From: Myxococcales bacterium
GTDB lineage: Bacteria; Myxococcota; B64-G9
Assembly (NCBI GenBank): GCA_012798435.1
Contig: JAAZNF010000043.1
Location: 16,016-80,015 of the forward strand
Length of the DNA stretch: 64,000 bases
Direction: 5' to 3'
In this document: positions 8,992 to 17,430 of the stretch, in pieces
Position numbering within the stretch: the stretch's first letter is position 1
Layout of the letters: each line of letters starts with the position of its first letter
Notes under the pieces: model-generated
The model's input: the letters and a program-made list of their open reading frames with translations, nothing else
Told to the model about the DNA's origin: nothing
Databases searched by the model: none
Position numbers and translations under genes: made by a program

Positions 8992-9476
8992 GACGCCATC
9001 TCCTTGGGCTGCTTTTCTTGCGCGGCCCGGCGGCACTCGTCGAGGACCTTGGCGATCTTGGCCTGGGTCACCTTGGGATAGAAGGTGCCGTTGACAGTGA
9101 TGGTCGGCGACAGGGCGCAGGCCCCCAGGCACGCCACCACCTCCAGGCTGAACAGGCCGTCCCGGGTGGTCTGGCCGGGTTCGATGTGCAGCGCCTTGAT
9201 GAGGGTCTCGAGCGTCTTGGCCGAGCCCTTCACATGGCAGGCCGTGCCGCGGCACACCATGATGTGGAACTTGCCGCGGGGGCTGAAGCGGAACATGTTG
9301 TAGAAGGTGGCCACCCCGTAGATCTTGCTGGCCGGGAGCTTCAGCCGGCGGCCGATCTCGGCGATGGCCTGCGGCGAGATGTAACCCTGGTCTTCCTGCA
9401 CCTCTTGCAGGATGGGGATCAAGGCGTCCCTTCCCGCGCCGGGGTGCCCCTGGAGGATGGCGTCAATTCCTTTCAT
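8988..9476 (-). CDS. hydC: NuoE-like [2Fe-2S] subunit HydC
   Basis: A 162-residue thioredoxin-fold subunit of the hydrogenase complex. An N-terminal helical segment (LIPILQEVQEDQGYI, KIYGVATFYNMF) precedes the [2Fe-2S] domain with ligands in CRGTACHVKG and CLGACALSP. Family knowledge: the HydC/NuoE/HoxE subunit passes electrons between the NuoF-type FMN subunit and the rest of the complex. Translationally coupled to rex (14-bp overlap) and to hydB (4-bp overlap), which supports equal production with HydB. Confidence 0.95.
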   Translation of the reverse strand: MKGIDAILQGHPGAGRDALIPILQEVQEDQGYISPQAIAEIGRRLKLPASKIYGVATFYNMFRFSPRGKFHIMVCRGTACHVKGSAKTLETLIKALHIEPGQTTRDGLFSLEVVACLGACALSPTITVNGTFYPKVTQAKIAKVLDECRRAAQEKQPKEMAS

Positions 9477-10119
9477 GTTCGTCGGTCCCTTTCTCCCTTG
9501 AGTGTTTCTGTTGGGCGGCGAAGTAGGCCACTTTCTCGAGCGACATGGTCACGTCGAGGTTCTCGACGAAGATCCCGGCCGGCAGGCGGAGCTTGGTCGG
9601 GGCGAAGTTCAGGATCCCCCGCACCCCACCAGCCACCAGTTCGTCGGCGACGTCCTGAGCGGCGGCCGCGGGCACCGTGATGATGCCGATGGAGACGCGC
9701 TGCTCGCGCAGGATCTCGGAGAGGCGCGCCATCGGATAGACCTTGCACCCGTGCAGGATGCGGTCGAACTTCTCCGGGTTCGTGTCGAAACCGGCGACGA
9801 TTTCGAGGCGGGGCAGCCTGCCGGGGAAGAACGAGAGCAGCGCCCGGCCGAGGTTCCCGATGCCGACCAGCACCGCTCGCTGGCCCTCTTTCGACTCGAT
9901 GAGATCGATGGTCTTCTTGAGAAGCTCTTCGATGTCGTAACCACGCTTGGGGCTCCCGGTAAAACCGATCTTCATGAGGTCGCGGCGCACCGAGGCGGAA
10001 CTGGCATGGATGTGCTTGGCGATCTCGTGGGAGAAGACGAAGTGCTCTTTACGTGCCAGGCGCTCTTCGAGGAACCTTCGCATCAGGATGATCCTGGCTA
10101 TGGTCGCATCTGAAAGCAT
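9463..10119 (-). CDS. rex: Redox-sensing transcriptional repressor Rex
   Basis: A 218-residue homodimeric repressor. The N-terminal winged helix (about 1-80) contains the Rex-type recognition segment SSASVRRDLMKIG; the Rossmann domain has the NAD(H) signature VGIGNLGRALL at about 85-95, and the family's GILNFAPT and FVENLDVT segments. Known role: Rex binds its operator when NAD+ is high and lets go when NADH accumulates, so it ties fermentation and hydrogenase genes to the NADH/NAD+ ratio. It is the first gene of the hyd operon and two Rex-type operators lie just before it, so it should autoregulate the whole transcript. Confidence 0.96.
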   Translation of the reverse strand: MLSDATIARIILMRRFLEERLARKEHFVFSHEIAKHIHASSASVRRDLMKIGFTGSPKRGYDIEELLKKTIDLIESKEGQRAVLVGIGNLGRALLSFFPGRLPRLEIVAGFDTNPEKFDRILHGCKVYPMARLSEILREQRVSIGIITVPAAAAQDVADELVAGGVRGILNFAPTKLRLPAGIFVENLDVTMSLEKVAYFAAQQKHSREKGTDEHERN

Positions 10120-10135
10120 AAAGCTTCTCGATTCT

Positions 10136-10170
10136 CTGTGAAAATATTCACGCTGTGAATTTCTTCACAG
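10136..10170 (-). promoter_or_regulatory. Two abutting Rex-type operators
   Basis: Site 1 at 10136-10153 reads CTGTGAA-AATA-TTCACGC and site 2 at 10153-10170 reads CTGTGAA-TTTC-TTCACAG, a perfect 7+4+7 inverted repeat. Both fit the published Rex pattern TTGTGAA-N4-TTCACAA. Their centres are 17 bp apart and they share one base. They lie directly downstream of the likely -10 and 17-51 bp before the rex start codon, where bound Rex would block transcription start or elongation. Confidence 0.85.
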
Positions 10171-10199
10171 TATGTACAAAATAAATGTACATCAGTCAA
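10171..10199 (-). promoter_or_regulatory. Promoter of the rex-hydCBA-sensor operon
   Basis: On the minus strand TTGACT (10199-10194) is followed by a 17-nt spacer and TACATA (10176-10171), immediately before the Rex operators. The same stretch holds two copies of TGTACA 13 bp apart (from 10173 and 10186), each a palindrome, which could be a second control site. Promoter call rests on -35/-10 similarity and position. Confidence 0.6.
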
Positions 10200-10252
10200 G
10201 AGAAAAGTGATTGCCAAGTCGAAGAATTTCTCTTTAGAACAACTTATTGTTT

Positions 10253-11332
10253 TTATTTTATTTTTTTGCTTCCAGGACCTGTGCCTATTTTTCTTCCAAG
10301 AAAGTTTATCCTGGTTTCCAAGGTGGTTCTCAGGAATTCTGCAGTCTCGTGAAGACAGGCCTTGTTGGGATAGATCTCGTAAAGTGAACGGTAACGTTCG
10401 GGTGTCAGGTTCGGCATCACCACGTTCGCCCCGCGAAGAAGCCCGAGATCCCGGCCTTCCTCGTTCGCCAGCGTCGCCAGCGCGGTCGTGCTCGGAATGT
10501 TTGCGAACGGACAGACCAGACGCGTCAGGGACAGAACGCGGTACGTCATGTCGGCGTCGTTCGGGACTTGCTCGGAATCCGGCAGCAGGAAGTGCCCGGG
10601 TCGGTACCCCAGCGGAGTGTGCGGGTGCGGCAGGTACGGCCCCACCCCGATCATGTCGAGATCCAGCTTCCGAAAGGCGAGGATGTCGTCGGCAAGGCTC
10701 TGGTAGCTTTGACCGGGGATTCCGATCATCACCCCGCTGCCCACCTCGTACCCGAGCGCGCGCAGCGTGCCGAGCAAGGCGAAGCGATCGGGCCCCTCCG
10801 GGTCTGCCGCGGGATGGATGCGCCGGTAGAGCGCGGCGTCGGAGGTCTCGAAACGCAGCAGGTACCGGTCGGCCCCCGCCTCGCGCCAGCGCGCGAGGTC
10901 ATCGCGGCTGCGCTCGCCCAGGCTCAAGGTGACGGCCAATCCCGTCCTGCGTTTGATCTCGGACACGAGCCCGGCGACGTAGGGCCCGGTGAGCTGCGGA
11001 TCCTCTCCAGACTGGAGCACCAGCGTGCCGAAACCCGCCGCCCTCGCCTCCTCCGCGGCGGCCAGGATCTCGTCCTGCGTCATCCGGTAGCGTCGCAAGG
11101 CACGGTTGGGCGCGCGGATGCCGCAGTAGGCGCAGCGGCGCCGGCAGTGGTTGGAGATCTCGACGAGCCCCCGCAGGTGGACCTCGTCGCCGACGGTACG
11201 GCGGCGAACCGTGTCCGCGGCAATGAAGAGCCGCTCCAGCTCTGCCGGCTCGGTCGTGCGCAGCCAGGACAGGATGGCCTCGCGCTCGAGAGACGAAAAG
11301 CGATCGAGGCCGCGGTACAGGTCAGCCATCAT
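10253..11332 (-). CDS. hydE: [FeFe] hydrogenase maturase HydE (radical SAM)
   Basis: A 359-residue radical SAM enzyme with the CxxxCxxC cluster at C63, C67 and C70 inside LVEISNHCRRRCAYCG, which is typical of HydE/BioB relatives. Downstream TIM-barrel motifs include QSGEDP, LRFETSD and MIGIPGQ. HydE acts on the HydG-made iron-cysteine-CO-CN product during assembly of the H-cluster diiron subsite. The start is taken at the MMADLY pair, overlapping the end of hydF by 11 bp; no strong ribosome site is visible, and translational coupling is likely. The tail is Lys-rich and the 3' flank turns AT-rich, with no obvious hairpin terminator before the rex promoter. Confidence 0.95.
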   Translation of the reverse strand: MMADLYRGLDRFSSLEREAILSWLRTTEPAELERLFIAADTVRRRTVGDEVHLRGLVEISNHCRRRCAYCGIRAPNRALRRYRMTQDEILAAAEEARAAGFGTLVLQSGEDPQLTGPYVAGLVSEIKRRTGLAVTLSLGERSRDDLARWREAGADRYLLRFETSDAALYRRIHPAADPEGPDRFALLGTLRALGYEVGSGVMIGIPGQSYQSLADDILAFRKLDLDMIGVGPYLPHPHTPLGYRPGHFLLPDSEQVPNDADMTYRVLSLTRLVCPFANIPSTTALATLANEEGRDLGLLRGANVVMPNLTPERYRSLYEIYPNKACLHETAEFLRTTLETRINFLGRKIGTGPGSKKIK

Positions 11333-12566
11333 GGCGGGTGCGGCCCGAAAGTTTTCGGAAGAGTTCGAGCGCCGCAGGGAACGGCGACAGCGCCCGCTCG
11401 AAGATCCCCAGGCTGTAGGCGATGGCCAGGCCATAGTTGGTGATCGGCACCCGGGCTCGCTTGCAGCGCTCGATGCGGCTCAGCACCTCCCGGCGGTTGA
11501 GCATGCAGGCGCCACAGTGGATCACCAGCCGGTAGCGGGACACGTCGTCGGGGAAGTCGCGGCCCTGCACGGTGGTGAAGTCGAGCGCCCCGCCCACGAC
11601 CTGGGCAAGCCAGCGCGGGATCTTCACTCGCCCGATGTCGTCACCGATGGGGTGGTGGGTGCAGGCCTCCGCCACCAGCACCGGGTCGCCGGGCCGCAGC
11701 CGAGAAACGGCGAGGGTTCCCTCCACCTGGGTCAGCAGATCTCCACGGAACCGCGAGAACAATATGGAAAACGACGTCAGCGGCACCTCGGGCGGCGTGT
11801 CCGCGGCCACCTTCGAGAAGGCCTGCGAGTCGGTGACCACCAGCTTCGGCCGCCCGCACAGCATCGAGAGAGCGCCGCGTAGCTGTTGGTCCTTGACCAC
11901 CAGCGCGCAGGCGTCGCCGTCCAGAAGATCGCGGATGGCCTGCACCTGCGGCAGTATGATCCGTCCCCGCGGCGCCTCCTTGTCGATGGGCACGACCAAC
12001 ACCGCGCACCCGTCGGGCCCGACCAGGTCCGAGAGGATCACCGGTTGCTCGATGAAGTCGGCCGGGGCGATGGCGAGCAGCCGCTCTCGCAGAGCGTCGA
12101 TCCCCTCGCCGCGATCGGCCGCGGTCTCGACCCAGGGCACCTCTCGCTCCCGCAGCTGCAGCAGGACCGTCTCCGCCGGCCGGCCCCGGTCGCGCTTGTT
12201 GAAGGCCACCAGCGCCGGGACCTTGCGGGCCAGGAACTCCCCGAGCAGCCGCTCCTCGAACTCGCCGAACTCGCCCGCGGCGGCCACCAGCACCGCCAAC
12301 TCGGTGCGCTCGATGGCAGCTCGGGACTTCTGGATGCGGGCCTCTCCCAGCGCCCCCACGTCGTCGAGGCCGGCGGTGTCGATGAACAGCACCGGCCCCA
12401 GCGGCAGGAGCTCCATGGGCTTCTCCACCGGGTCGGTGGTGGTGCCGGCCACCGGCGAGACGATGGACACCTGCTGGCGGGTGATGGCGTTGAGCAAGCT
12501 GGACTTGCCCACGTTCCGGCGCCCGAAGATCCCGATGTGCAACCGCATGCTCTTGGGGGCGCGCAC
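11322..12566 (-). CDS. hydF: [FeFe] hydrogenase maturation GTPase HydF
   Basis: A 414-residue scaffold that receives the diiron precursor and delivers it to HydA. The N-terminal GTPase domain has the P-loop GRRNVGKSS (about 15-23), GTTTDP, DTAGLDD and NKRD. The C-terminal cluster domain has the HydF ligand pattern CTH followed about 45 residues later by HCGAC. Length is normal. It lies 35 bp downstream of hydG and overlaps hydE. A second Met at residue 7 is an alternative start. Confidence 0.96.
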   Translation of the reverse strand: MRAPKSMRLHIGIFGRRNVGKSSLLNAITRQQVSIVSPVAGTTTDPVEKPMELLPLGPVLFIDTAGLDDVGALGEARIQKSRAAIERTELAVLVAAAGEFGEFEERLLGEFLARKVPALVAFNKRDRGRPAETVLLQLREREVPWVETAADRGEGIDALRERLLAIAPADFIEQPVILSDLVGPDGCAVLVVPIDKEAPRGRIILPQVQAIRDLLDGDACALVVKDQQLRGALSMLCGRPKLVVTDSQAFSKVAADTPPEVPLTSFSILFSRFRGDLLTQVEGTLAVSRLRPGDPVLVAEACTHHPIGDDIGRVKIPRWLAQVVGGALDFTTVQGRDFPDDVSRYRLVIHCGACMLNRREVLSRIERCKRARVPITNYGLAIAYSLGIFERALSPFPAALELFRKLSGRTRHDG

Positions 12567-12601
12567 CGCGACCTCCTGTTCAGCGGACGATGCCTGAAGA
12601 T

Positions 12602-13999
12602 CTATACATAGACGTCCCGCTCGCCGGCGCGTACCCGCTCGAGCATCTTCTGGGCGGCCTGGGCCACAGGTTTCGCCATGTCGCCCAGCGCCCGCTCGAT
12701 CAGCAGCTCCCCCACCCGCCGCGTCTCGGGCGAGGCGTAGTCGAGCAGGTACTCCTGGAAGGTGGACAACGCGTTCGGATCGCAGTGGGCCTTGATGGCC
12801 CCGGGTTTCGCGAGATCCATGAAGTCCTGCCCGGTGCGGCCCAGCCGATAGCAGGCGGTGCAGAAAGACGGGATGTAGCCCAGGCCGGCCACGTCGCGGA
12901 TGACCTCGTCGAGCGGGCGGTGGTCTCCCAGCGAGAACTGGGCGGCCTGCTCGATCTCCTGCTCCGAGTAGCCGCCCGGGTTGGTGCGCGAGCCGGCCGA
13001 GATCTGGGACACCCCCAGCGCGAAGGTCTCCGAGCGCATCTTGGCCGACTCGCGGGTGGACAGGATGATGCCGGTGTACGGCACGGCCAGGCGCAGGATG
13101 GCCACCAGTTTGCGGAACTCGACGTCCGAGACCGGCTTGGGCGGGTGGGAGGCCATGTCCGAGCCCACCGCCGGCTCCAGCCGGGGCACGCTGATGGTGT
13201 GCGGCCCCACGCCGAAGCGGCGCTCGAGGTGCCGGGCGTGCTGCATGAGCGCCAGGATCTCGAAGCGCCAGTCGAACAGGCCGAACAACACCCCGATGCC
13301 CACGTCGTCGATGCCGGCCTGCATGGCCCGGTCCATGGCCCCGAGGCGCCAGTCGAAGTCGCGCTTCTTGCCGCTAAGGTGCACCGCCAGGTAGGTCGGC
13401 CGGTGGTAGGTCTCCTGGAAGAGCTGGTAGGTGCCGATGCCGGCCTGCTTCAGGCGCCGGAACTCCTCGATCTCCAGCGGGGCCACGTTCACGTTGAGGC
13501 GGCGGATCTCGCCCCGGCCCTTCTTGACCGCGTACACCGTCTCGATGGAGCGCAGCACGTAGTCGAATCCCTCGCGCGGGTACGACTCGCCGGCTACCAG
13601 CAGCACCCGCTTCTGGCCCTGGTCCACCAGGATCTCCACCTCGCGGCGGATGAGGTCCTGAGTCAGCGAGCGGCGCTGCACCTTCCGGTTCCGCGCGCGG
13701 AAGGCGCAGTACAGACACTCGTTGGCACACAGGTTGGAGATGTACAGCGGGGCGAACAACACCAGCCGCCGCCCGTAGATGCGCTCCTTGACCTCCCGGG
13801 CGGTGCGGAACAATTCGCCGAGCAGCTCCGGATCGCTGACCTCGGCCAGCACCGCCACCTCGGGCAACGACAGCCCCTTGGCCTCGGCGGCGCGGGTCAG
13901 GATCTCCCGCACCCGCCCGCTCCCGGCCCCGGCCGCCCGGGACAACGCCTGCTCGATCTCGGCCTCGTCGATGAAGTTTTCGAGCGAAGCTTCAGCCAT
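12602..13999 (-). CDS. hydG: [FeFe] hydrogenase maturase HydG (radical SAM tyrosine lyase)
   Basis: A 465-residue enzyme that cleaves tyrosine to p-cresol, CO and cyanide and builds the Fe(CO)2CN synthon. The radical SAM motif is C91, C95, C98 in SNLCANECLYC; the C-terminal cluster motif CTACYR with a further Cys about 23 residues on (KAHCDP) is the HydG-specific auxiliary site. The start at 13999 is chosen for its GGGAGG ribosome site, with MAEASLENF as N-terminus; a start 11 codons upstream is possible but lies inside the preceding gene. It overlaps the receiver gene by 8 bp. Confidence 0.96.
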   Translation of the reverse strand: MAEASLENFIDEAEIEQALSRAAGAGSGRVREILTRAAEAKGLSLPEVAVLAEVSDPELLGELFRTAREVKERIYGRRLVLFAPLYISNLCANECLYCAFRARNRKVQRRSLTQDLIRREVEILVDQGQKRVLLVAGESYPREGFDYVLRSIETVYAVKKGRGEIRRLNVNVAPLEIEEFRRLKQAGIGTYQLFQETYHRPTYLAVHLSGKKRDFDWRLGAMDRAMQAGIDDVGIGVLFGLFDWRFEILALMQHARHLERRFGVGPHTISVPRLEPAVGSDMASHPPKPVSDVEFRKLVAILRLAVPYTGIILSTRESAKMRSETFALGVSQISAGSRTNPGGYSEQEIEQAAQFSLGDHRPLDEVIRDVAGLGYIPSFCTACYRLGRTGQDFMDLAKPGAIKAHCDPNALSTFQEYLLDYASPETRRVGELLIERALGDMAKPVAQAAQKMLERVRAGERDVYV

Positions 14000-14387
14000 G
14001 CCGGCCTCCCTTTTCGCCCGATGCGCCGGCACCCAGCGCCTGCAAGATGGCGGCCGGGTCGAGCGGCTTCTGGAACACCGCGCTGATGCCGAGCTGCCGC
14101 GCGTCGGCGTATTGCTCCAGCCCGGCGCCCACCGAGCTGAGCAAAAAGATGGGGATCTCCGCGCGCGCCGAGCGCATCTTCCGCACCAATGTAAGCCCCG
14201 TGTCCGCCGACTCCATCATGAGATCGCAGATGACGAAGTCGGGCCGAACCCGCTCGAATTTTTCGAGCGCCTCCGCGCCCGACGAGGCTCGCTCGACTCG
14301 AAACCCGCGGGACGAGAGCAGTGCCGCAAGCGAGTTCAGGATGTCCTCGTCGTCATCGATGCACAGGACGAGCTTTTTTGCCGCCAT
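13992..14387 (-). CDS. CheY-like response regulator, first gene of hydGFE operon
   Basis: A 131-residue receiver domain: acidic D11-D13, phosphoacceptor D55 in ICDLMME, Ser in LLSS, Lys in QKPL. No output domain. It shares the DLMMExxDxG signature with the receiver before the sensor kinase in the hyd operon, so the maturase operon appears tied to the same phosphorelay. The start has a good GGAGGA ribosome site 3 nt upstream. Overlap with hydG suggests coupled translation, so its expression level follows that of the maturases. Confidence 0.88.
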   Translation of the reverse strand: MAAKKLVLCIDDDEDILNSLAALLSSRGFRVERASSGAEALEKFERVRPDFVICDLMMESADTGLTLVRKMRSARAEIPIFLLSSVGAGLEQYADARQLGISAVFQKPLDPAAILQALGAGASGEKGGRHG

Positions 14388-14423
14388 GACTCCTCCGTAC
14401 CCCGCCACAGCGGGATCGAAGCA

Positions 14424-14452
14424 GAACTAGCCCCCGGCTCGCGCCGTGTCAA
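14424..14452 (-). promoter_or_regulatory. Promoter of the receiver-hydGFE operon
   Basis: Minus-strand TTGACA at 14452-14447, a 17-nt spacer and TAGTTC at 14429-14424, 36 bp before the receiver start. The -35 is perfect; the -10 shares only the leading TA with the textbook hexamer but fits the TAG-type -10 seen before other genes here. No Rex-type inverted repeat is visible in this gap. Confidence 0.45.
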
Positions 14453-14599
14453 GGACGCCCGCCAGGGCCACAACGCGAAGCTCGCCTGTTCGACGGCACC
14501 GGGACCTCGCGACATCCCTCGCCAGGCGCGGCCCGGGCATTTTCTTTTCCGCCCGCTTGCTCTAGACTCGCTCTGTCCGCGACCACGAAAGGATTTCCC

Positions 14600-17203
14600 A
14601 TGCGCAAGATCCTCCCGCTGGCCTTCCTGGCGCTCGCCCTGGCTGCACCGGCGCGGGCGGCCGAGCGGCCGGTCCGCTTCCTCGCCCTCGACCGACTCCT
14701 CACGCCCGAGCAGGCATCCGCCATCGGCGTGCGCGTGCTCGAGGTGGCGCCGGGGCGAGGCGCCTGGGTGGAGGTGCTGGACGAAGCCGCGCTGGAACAA
14801 AATGGCGCGAGGATCGCGATCCCCGCCTGGGCCGAGAAGCTCTCGCCCGGCCTACGGGAGCAGCTGGGGGCCGCGGCGGACTCGGCAGGCCCTCTCATGT
14901 TGCGGGCGGTGACCGCGCGGGGGCGTTCGGCCAGATCCGCCGAGGCGGCGCTTCGCTCCCGAGCCGACGTGCGCGCCGAGCTTGCGGCGTGGGACGACTC
15001 GGTCGGCCGGGGCTACCTGTGGCTGCGCGCGGATTCAGCGGCGGATCTCCACCGGGCGTCGCAGGAGCTGGCCTCGCGCCCTGAAGTCGTGCGCGTGGAG
15101 CTGTACCGCCTGCCGGTCTTGAAAAACGACAACTCCTCCTGGCTGATCCAGTCCGGCTCCGAGGCATCCAGCCGCTCCATCTGGCGCCACGGCATCACCG
15201 GCTTCGGCGAGGTGATCGGGGTCGCCGACAGCGGGCTGGACGCGGACGCCTGCCAGTTCCGTTTCTCCGCCGACCGCGCCTCGGTCACCCTGGCGGTGAA
15301 CGCCCCCCAGCCGCCGGGCGCCGTGGTCGATCGGCCGGAAAACAAGGTGCTCACCTACTACGTCATCGGCTCGGCCGAGGCCTACGACGACGCCTCGGGC
15401 GACTTCCACGGCACGCACACCGTGGGCGACGCCGCCGGCGACAACTACGCCAACCTGGCCACCGCCACGGCCGCCGGGCACGACTCCCAGGACGGCATGG
15501 CCCCCGGGGCGCGGGTGGTGTTCCAGGACATCGGCGACTCGGCGGGCTACCTGAGCGGCCTGATGAACGTCTCCATGGCGGACCTCTTGCGCCAGGCCTA
15601 CGACACCGGTGCGCGCGTGCACAACAACAGCTACGGCTTCGAGGGCCTGATGACCGGCTACGACATGGACTCGGCCTCCATCGACGCCGCCACCTGGAAG
15701 CTCAACGACCTGGTGGTGGTGTTCGCGGCCGGCAACGCCGGCGCCGACGACCAGGGGCGGCTGGTGCCGCAGAGCCTGGGCGGCACCGGCAGCACCGCCA
15801 AGAACACCGTGGTGGCCGGCGCCTCCGGCCCGGTCGAACTCGACATCTACGGCAGCATCTACCACCTGCAGGACGATCTCATGTTCTTCTCCAGCCAGGG
15901 CCCCACCGCCGACGGGCGCATCAAGCCCGACCTGGTGGCGCCGGGGCTGGTGTTCTCGGCCACCTCCGACCGGCGCACCGCCATCGACCTCGGCTGCTGC
16001 GACGCCTACAACAACCGAAAGCGCGCAAGCAATAACGAGGACGACAACTGCAACGTGGACACCGGCTGGCCTACCATGGGCACGAGCTTCTCCTCCCCCA
16101 TCACCGCCGGGGCCGCCGCGCTGGTGCGCGAGTACTTCCGGGACGGGTTCTGGTACGCGGGCCGCGCCGACGCCAACCACGCCTTCAACCCCTCGAGCGC
16201 CCTGGTGAAGGCCATGCTGCTGAACGGCGCCGCACCGCTGGCCGGGCGCATCGTGGGCATGGGCGCGGACTACGATCTCACCTCGGTGCCGTCGTTCGAG
16301 CAGGGCTGGGGGCGGCTGCACCTGGAGGGCTCCTTGTGGTTCGAGGAGGATCAGCGTCTCACCATCGTGCTCAACGACACCCCCAACCCGGCGCCCGACA
16401 ACCCCATGTTGTCGGGCTCCCCCGCTCCCTTCCCGGGGGCGCTGCCCGCCCTGCACACCGGGGACGAGGTCTCCTGGGACCTCCCCGTGGCCGACCCCGC
16501 CGAGCCGCTGCGCATCACGCTGGTTTGGGCGGACCCCGCGGCCGCGCCCGGCGCCACCCCGGCCCTGGTGAACGACCTGAACCTAAAGCTCGTCGACCCG
16601 CACGACAACCTGTACCTCGGCAACATGAACTTCGGCGGTGGGCGCTCCTACCCGGTGTTCAGCCCCGACTCCGACCGGCGCAACAACGTCGAATCCATCA
16701 TCCTGGATCCGCCAGAGGCGGCGAGCTACCGGCTCACCGTCAAGGCCGCCGCGGTCCCGGGTAACGGCGAGACCGGCAGCGACGGCCAGGGGTACGCTTT
16801 GGTGATCTCGGGGACCTTCCGCGCGCCGACGCCGAGCGCCATCGAACCCGCCCGGGGAAAGCCCGGCGAGACGCTGAGCCAAGTCACCGTGCGCGGCGAG
16901 AACTTCGTCCCCGGCATGACCCTCGAGCTGGGCGAGGGCGTGACCGCCAGCGGGATCGAGGTCCTGGACGGACAAACCGCGCGCATCGGCTCGCTCGCCA
17001 TCGACGCCCAGGCCACCGAGGGGAAGCGCGACGTCACCGCCCGGCTGTTCTACAACCTGGCCGGAACCGGCGCCAACCTGTTCCAGGTCGGCGGCGGTGG
17101 GAGCGGCGGGTGCGGCTGCGGCGCGGCGCCCCAAACGAGCCTGGCGTGGCTCCTTCCCGCGGGGTTCCTCTACCTTCTCCGTCCGAGGCGGCGCAACGGG
17201 TGA
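14600..17203 (+). CDS. Secreted subtilisin-like protease with MYXO-CTERM-like anchor
   Basis: An 867-residue S8 serine protease. A signal peptide (about 1-20, ending ARA) is followed by a propeptide-like region and the catalytic domain with Asp210 (VADSGLD), His270 (HGTHTVG) and Ser496 (GTSFSSP). A beta-rich convertase/pre-peptidase-like domain follows (about 570-730), then an IPT/TIG-like segment (SQVTVRGENFVPGMTL). The C-terminus has a Gly-rich stretch, CGC, a hydrophobic helix and RPRRR, the tripartite form of MYXO-CTERM sorting signals. So it is probably exported and held at the cell surface after processing. Ribosome site AAAGGA is 6 nt before ATG. A likely -10 TAGACT lies at 14563. It diverges from the hydG operon. 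Confidence 0.9.
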   Translation: MRKILPLAFLALALAAPARAAERPVRFLALDRLLTPEQASAIGVRVLEVAPGRGAWVEVLDEAALEQNGARIAIPAWAEKLSPGLREQLGAAADSAGPLMLRAVTARGRSARSAEAALRSRADVRAELAAWDDSVGRGYLWLRADSAADLHRASQELASRPEVVRVELYRLPVLKNDNSSWLIQSGSEASSRSIWRHGITGFGEVIGVADSGLDADACQFRFSADRASVTLAVNAPQPPGAVVDRPENKVLTYYVIGSAEAYDDASGDFHGTHTVGDAAGDNYANLATATAAGHDSQDGMAPGARVVFQDIGDSAGYLSGLMNVSMADLLRQAYDTGARVHNNSYGFEGLMTGYDMDSASIDAATWKLNDLVVVFAAGNAGADDQGRLVPQSLGGTGSTAKNTVVAGASGPVELDIYGSIYHLQDDLMFFSSQGPTADGRIKPDLVAPGLVFSATSDRRTAIDLGCCDAYNNRKRASNNEDDNCNVDTGWPTMGTSFSSPITAGAAALVREYFRDGFWYAGRADANHAFNPSSALVKAMLLNGAAPLAGRIVGMGADYDLTSVPSFEQGWGRLHLEGSLWFEEDQRLTIVLNDTPNPAPDNPMLSGSPAPFPGALPALHTGDEVSWDLPVADPAEPLRITLVWADPAAAPGATPALVNDLNLKLVDPHDNLYLGNMNFGGGRSYPVFSPDSDRRNNVESIILDPPEAASYRLTVKAAAVPGNGETGSDGQGYALVISGTFRAPTPSAIEPARGKPGETLSQVTVRGENFVPGMTLELGEGVTASGIEVLDGQTARIGSLAIDAQATEGKRDVTARLFYNLAGTGANLFQVGGGGSGGCGCGAAPQTSLAWLLPAGFLYLLRPRRRNG

Positions 17204-17265
17204 GCGCCGGGGCACGACCGGGCCGACCGGGGAGGGCGCGGCTCGACGAACCTGCGCTGCTGGAA

Positions 17266-17305
17266 CGTCTGGCCGCGATGCCGAAAGAGCGAGCGCGGCC
17301 AGACG
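17266..17305. repeat. Hairpin element D, copy 1
   Basis: A perfect 12-bp inverted repeat (CGTCTGGCCGCG / CGCGGCCAGACG) around a 16-nt loop, in the gap after the subtilase gene. The same stem core with a related loop occurs inverted at 63002-63039, so this is a dispersed element and not just a local terminator, though it could serve as one. The rest of the gap (17204-17383) holds a 12-bp tandem repeat, GGCACCACGCAA, near 17339. Confidence 0.6.
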
Positions 17306-17383
17306 AATGTGCAATCCTGGAGCTGCCCCGGGGTCCCTGGCACCACGCAAGGCACCACGCAAGCGATGCGAAAGGACGCCGTT

Positions 17384-17412
17384 TTGACGGCCGCCGCGCC
17401 TGCGGCTAGCAT
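17384..17412 (+). promoter_or_regulatory. Promoter of the membrane-protein gene
   Basis: TTGACG at 17384-17389, a 17-nt spacer and TAGCAT at 17407-17412, 18 bp before the ATG at 17431. It matches the TTGACA-17-TAGCAT promoter before the discoidin-like gene at about 37.8 kb. Confidence 0.55.
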
Positions 17413-17430
17413 GTCTGGCCAGGAGCCACG

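Noticed and set aside
4499..9081. Very long open frames on both strands across the hydrogenase genes
   Set aside because: Their translations are Arg/Gly/His-rich, lack any family motif and lie over strongly conserved hydA/hydB codons; they are a product of high GC in the third codon position.
10201..10252. Rho-independent terminator after hydE
   Set aside because: The stretch is AT-rich but no stem of useful length can be drawn.
12590..14086. Plus-strand open frame opposite hydG
   Set aside because: Antisense shadow of a gene with clear radical SAM motifs; low-complexity translation.
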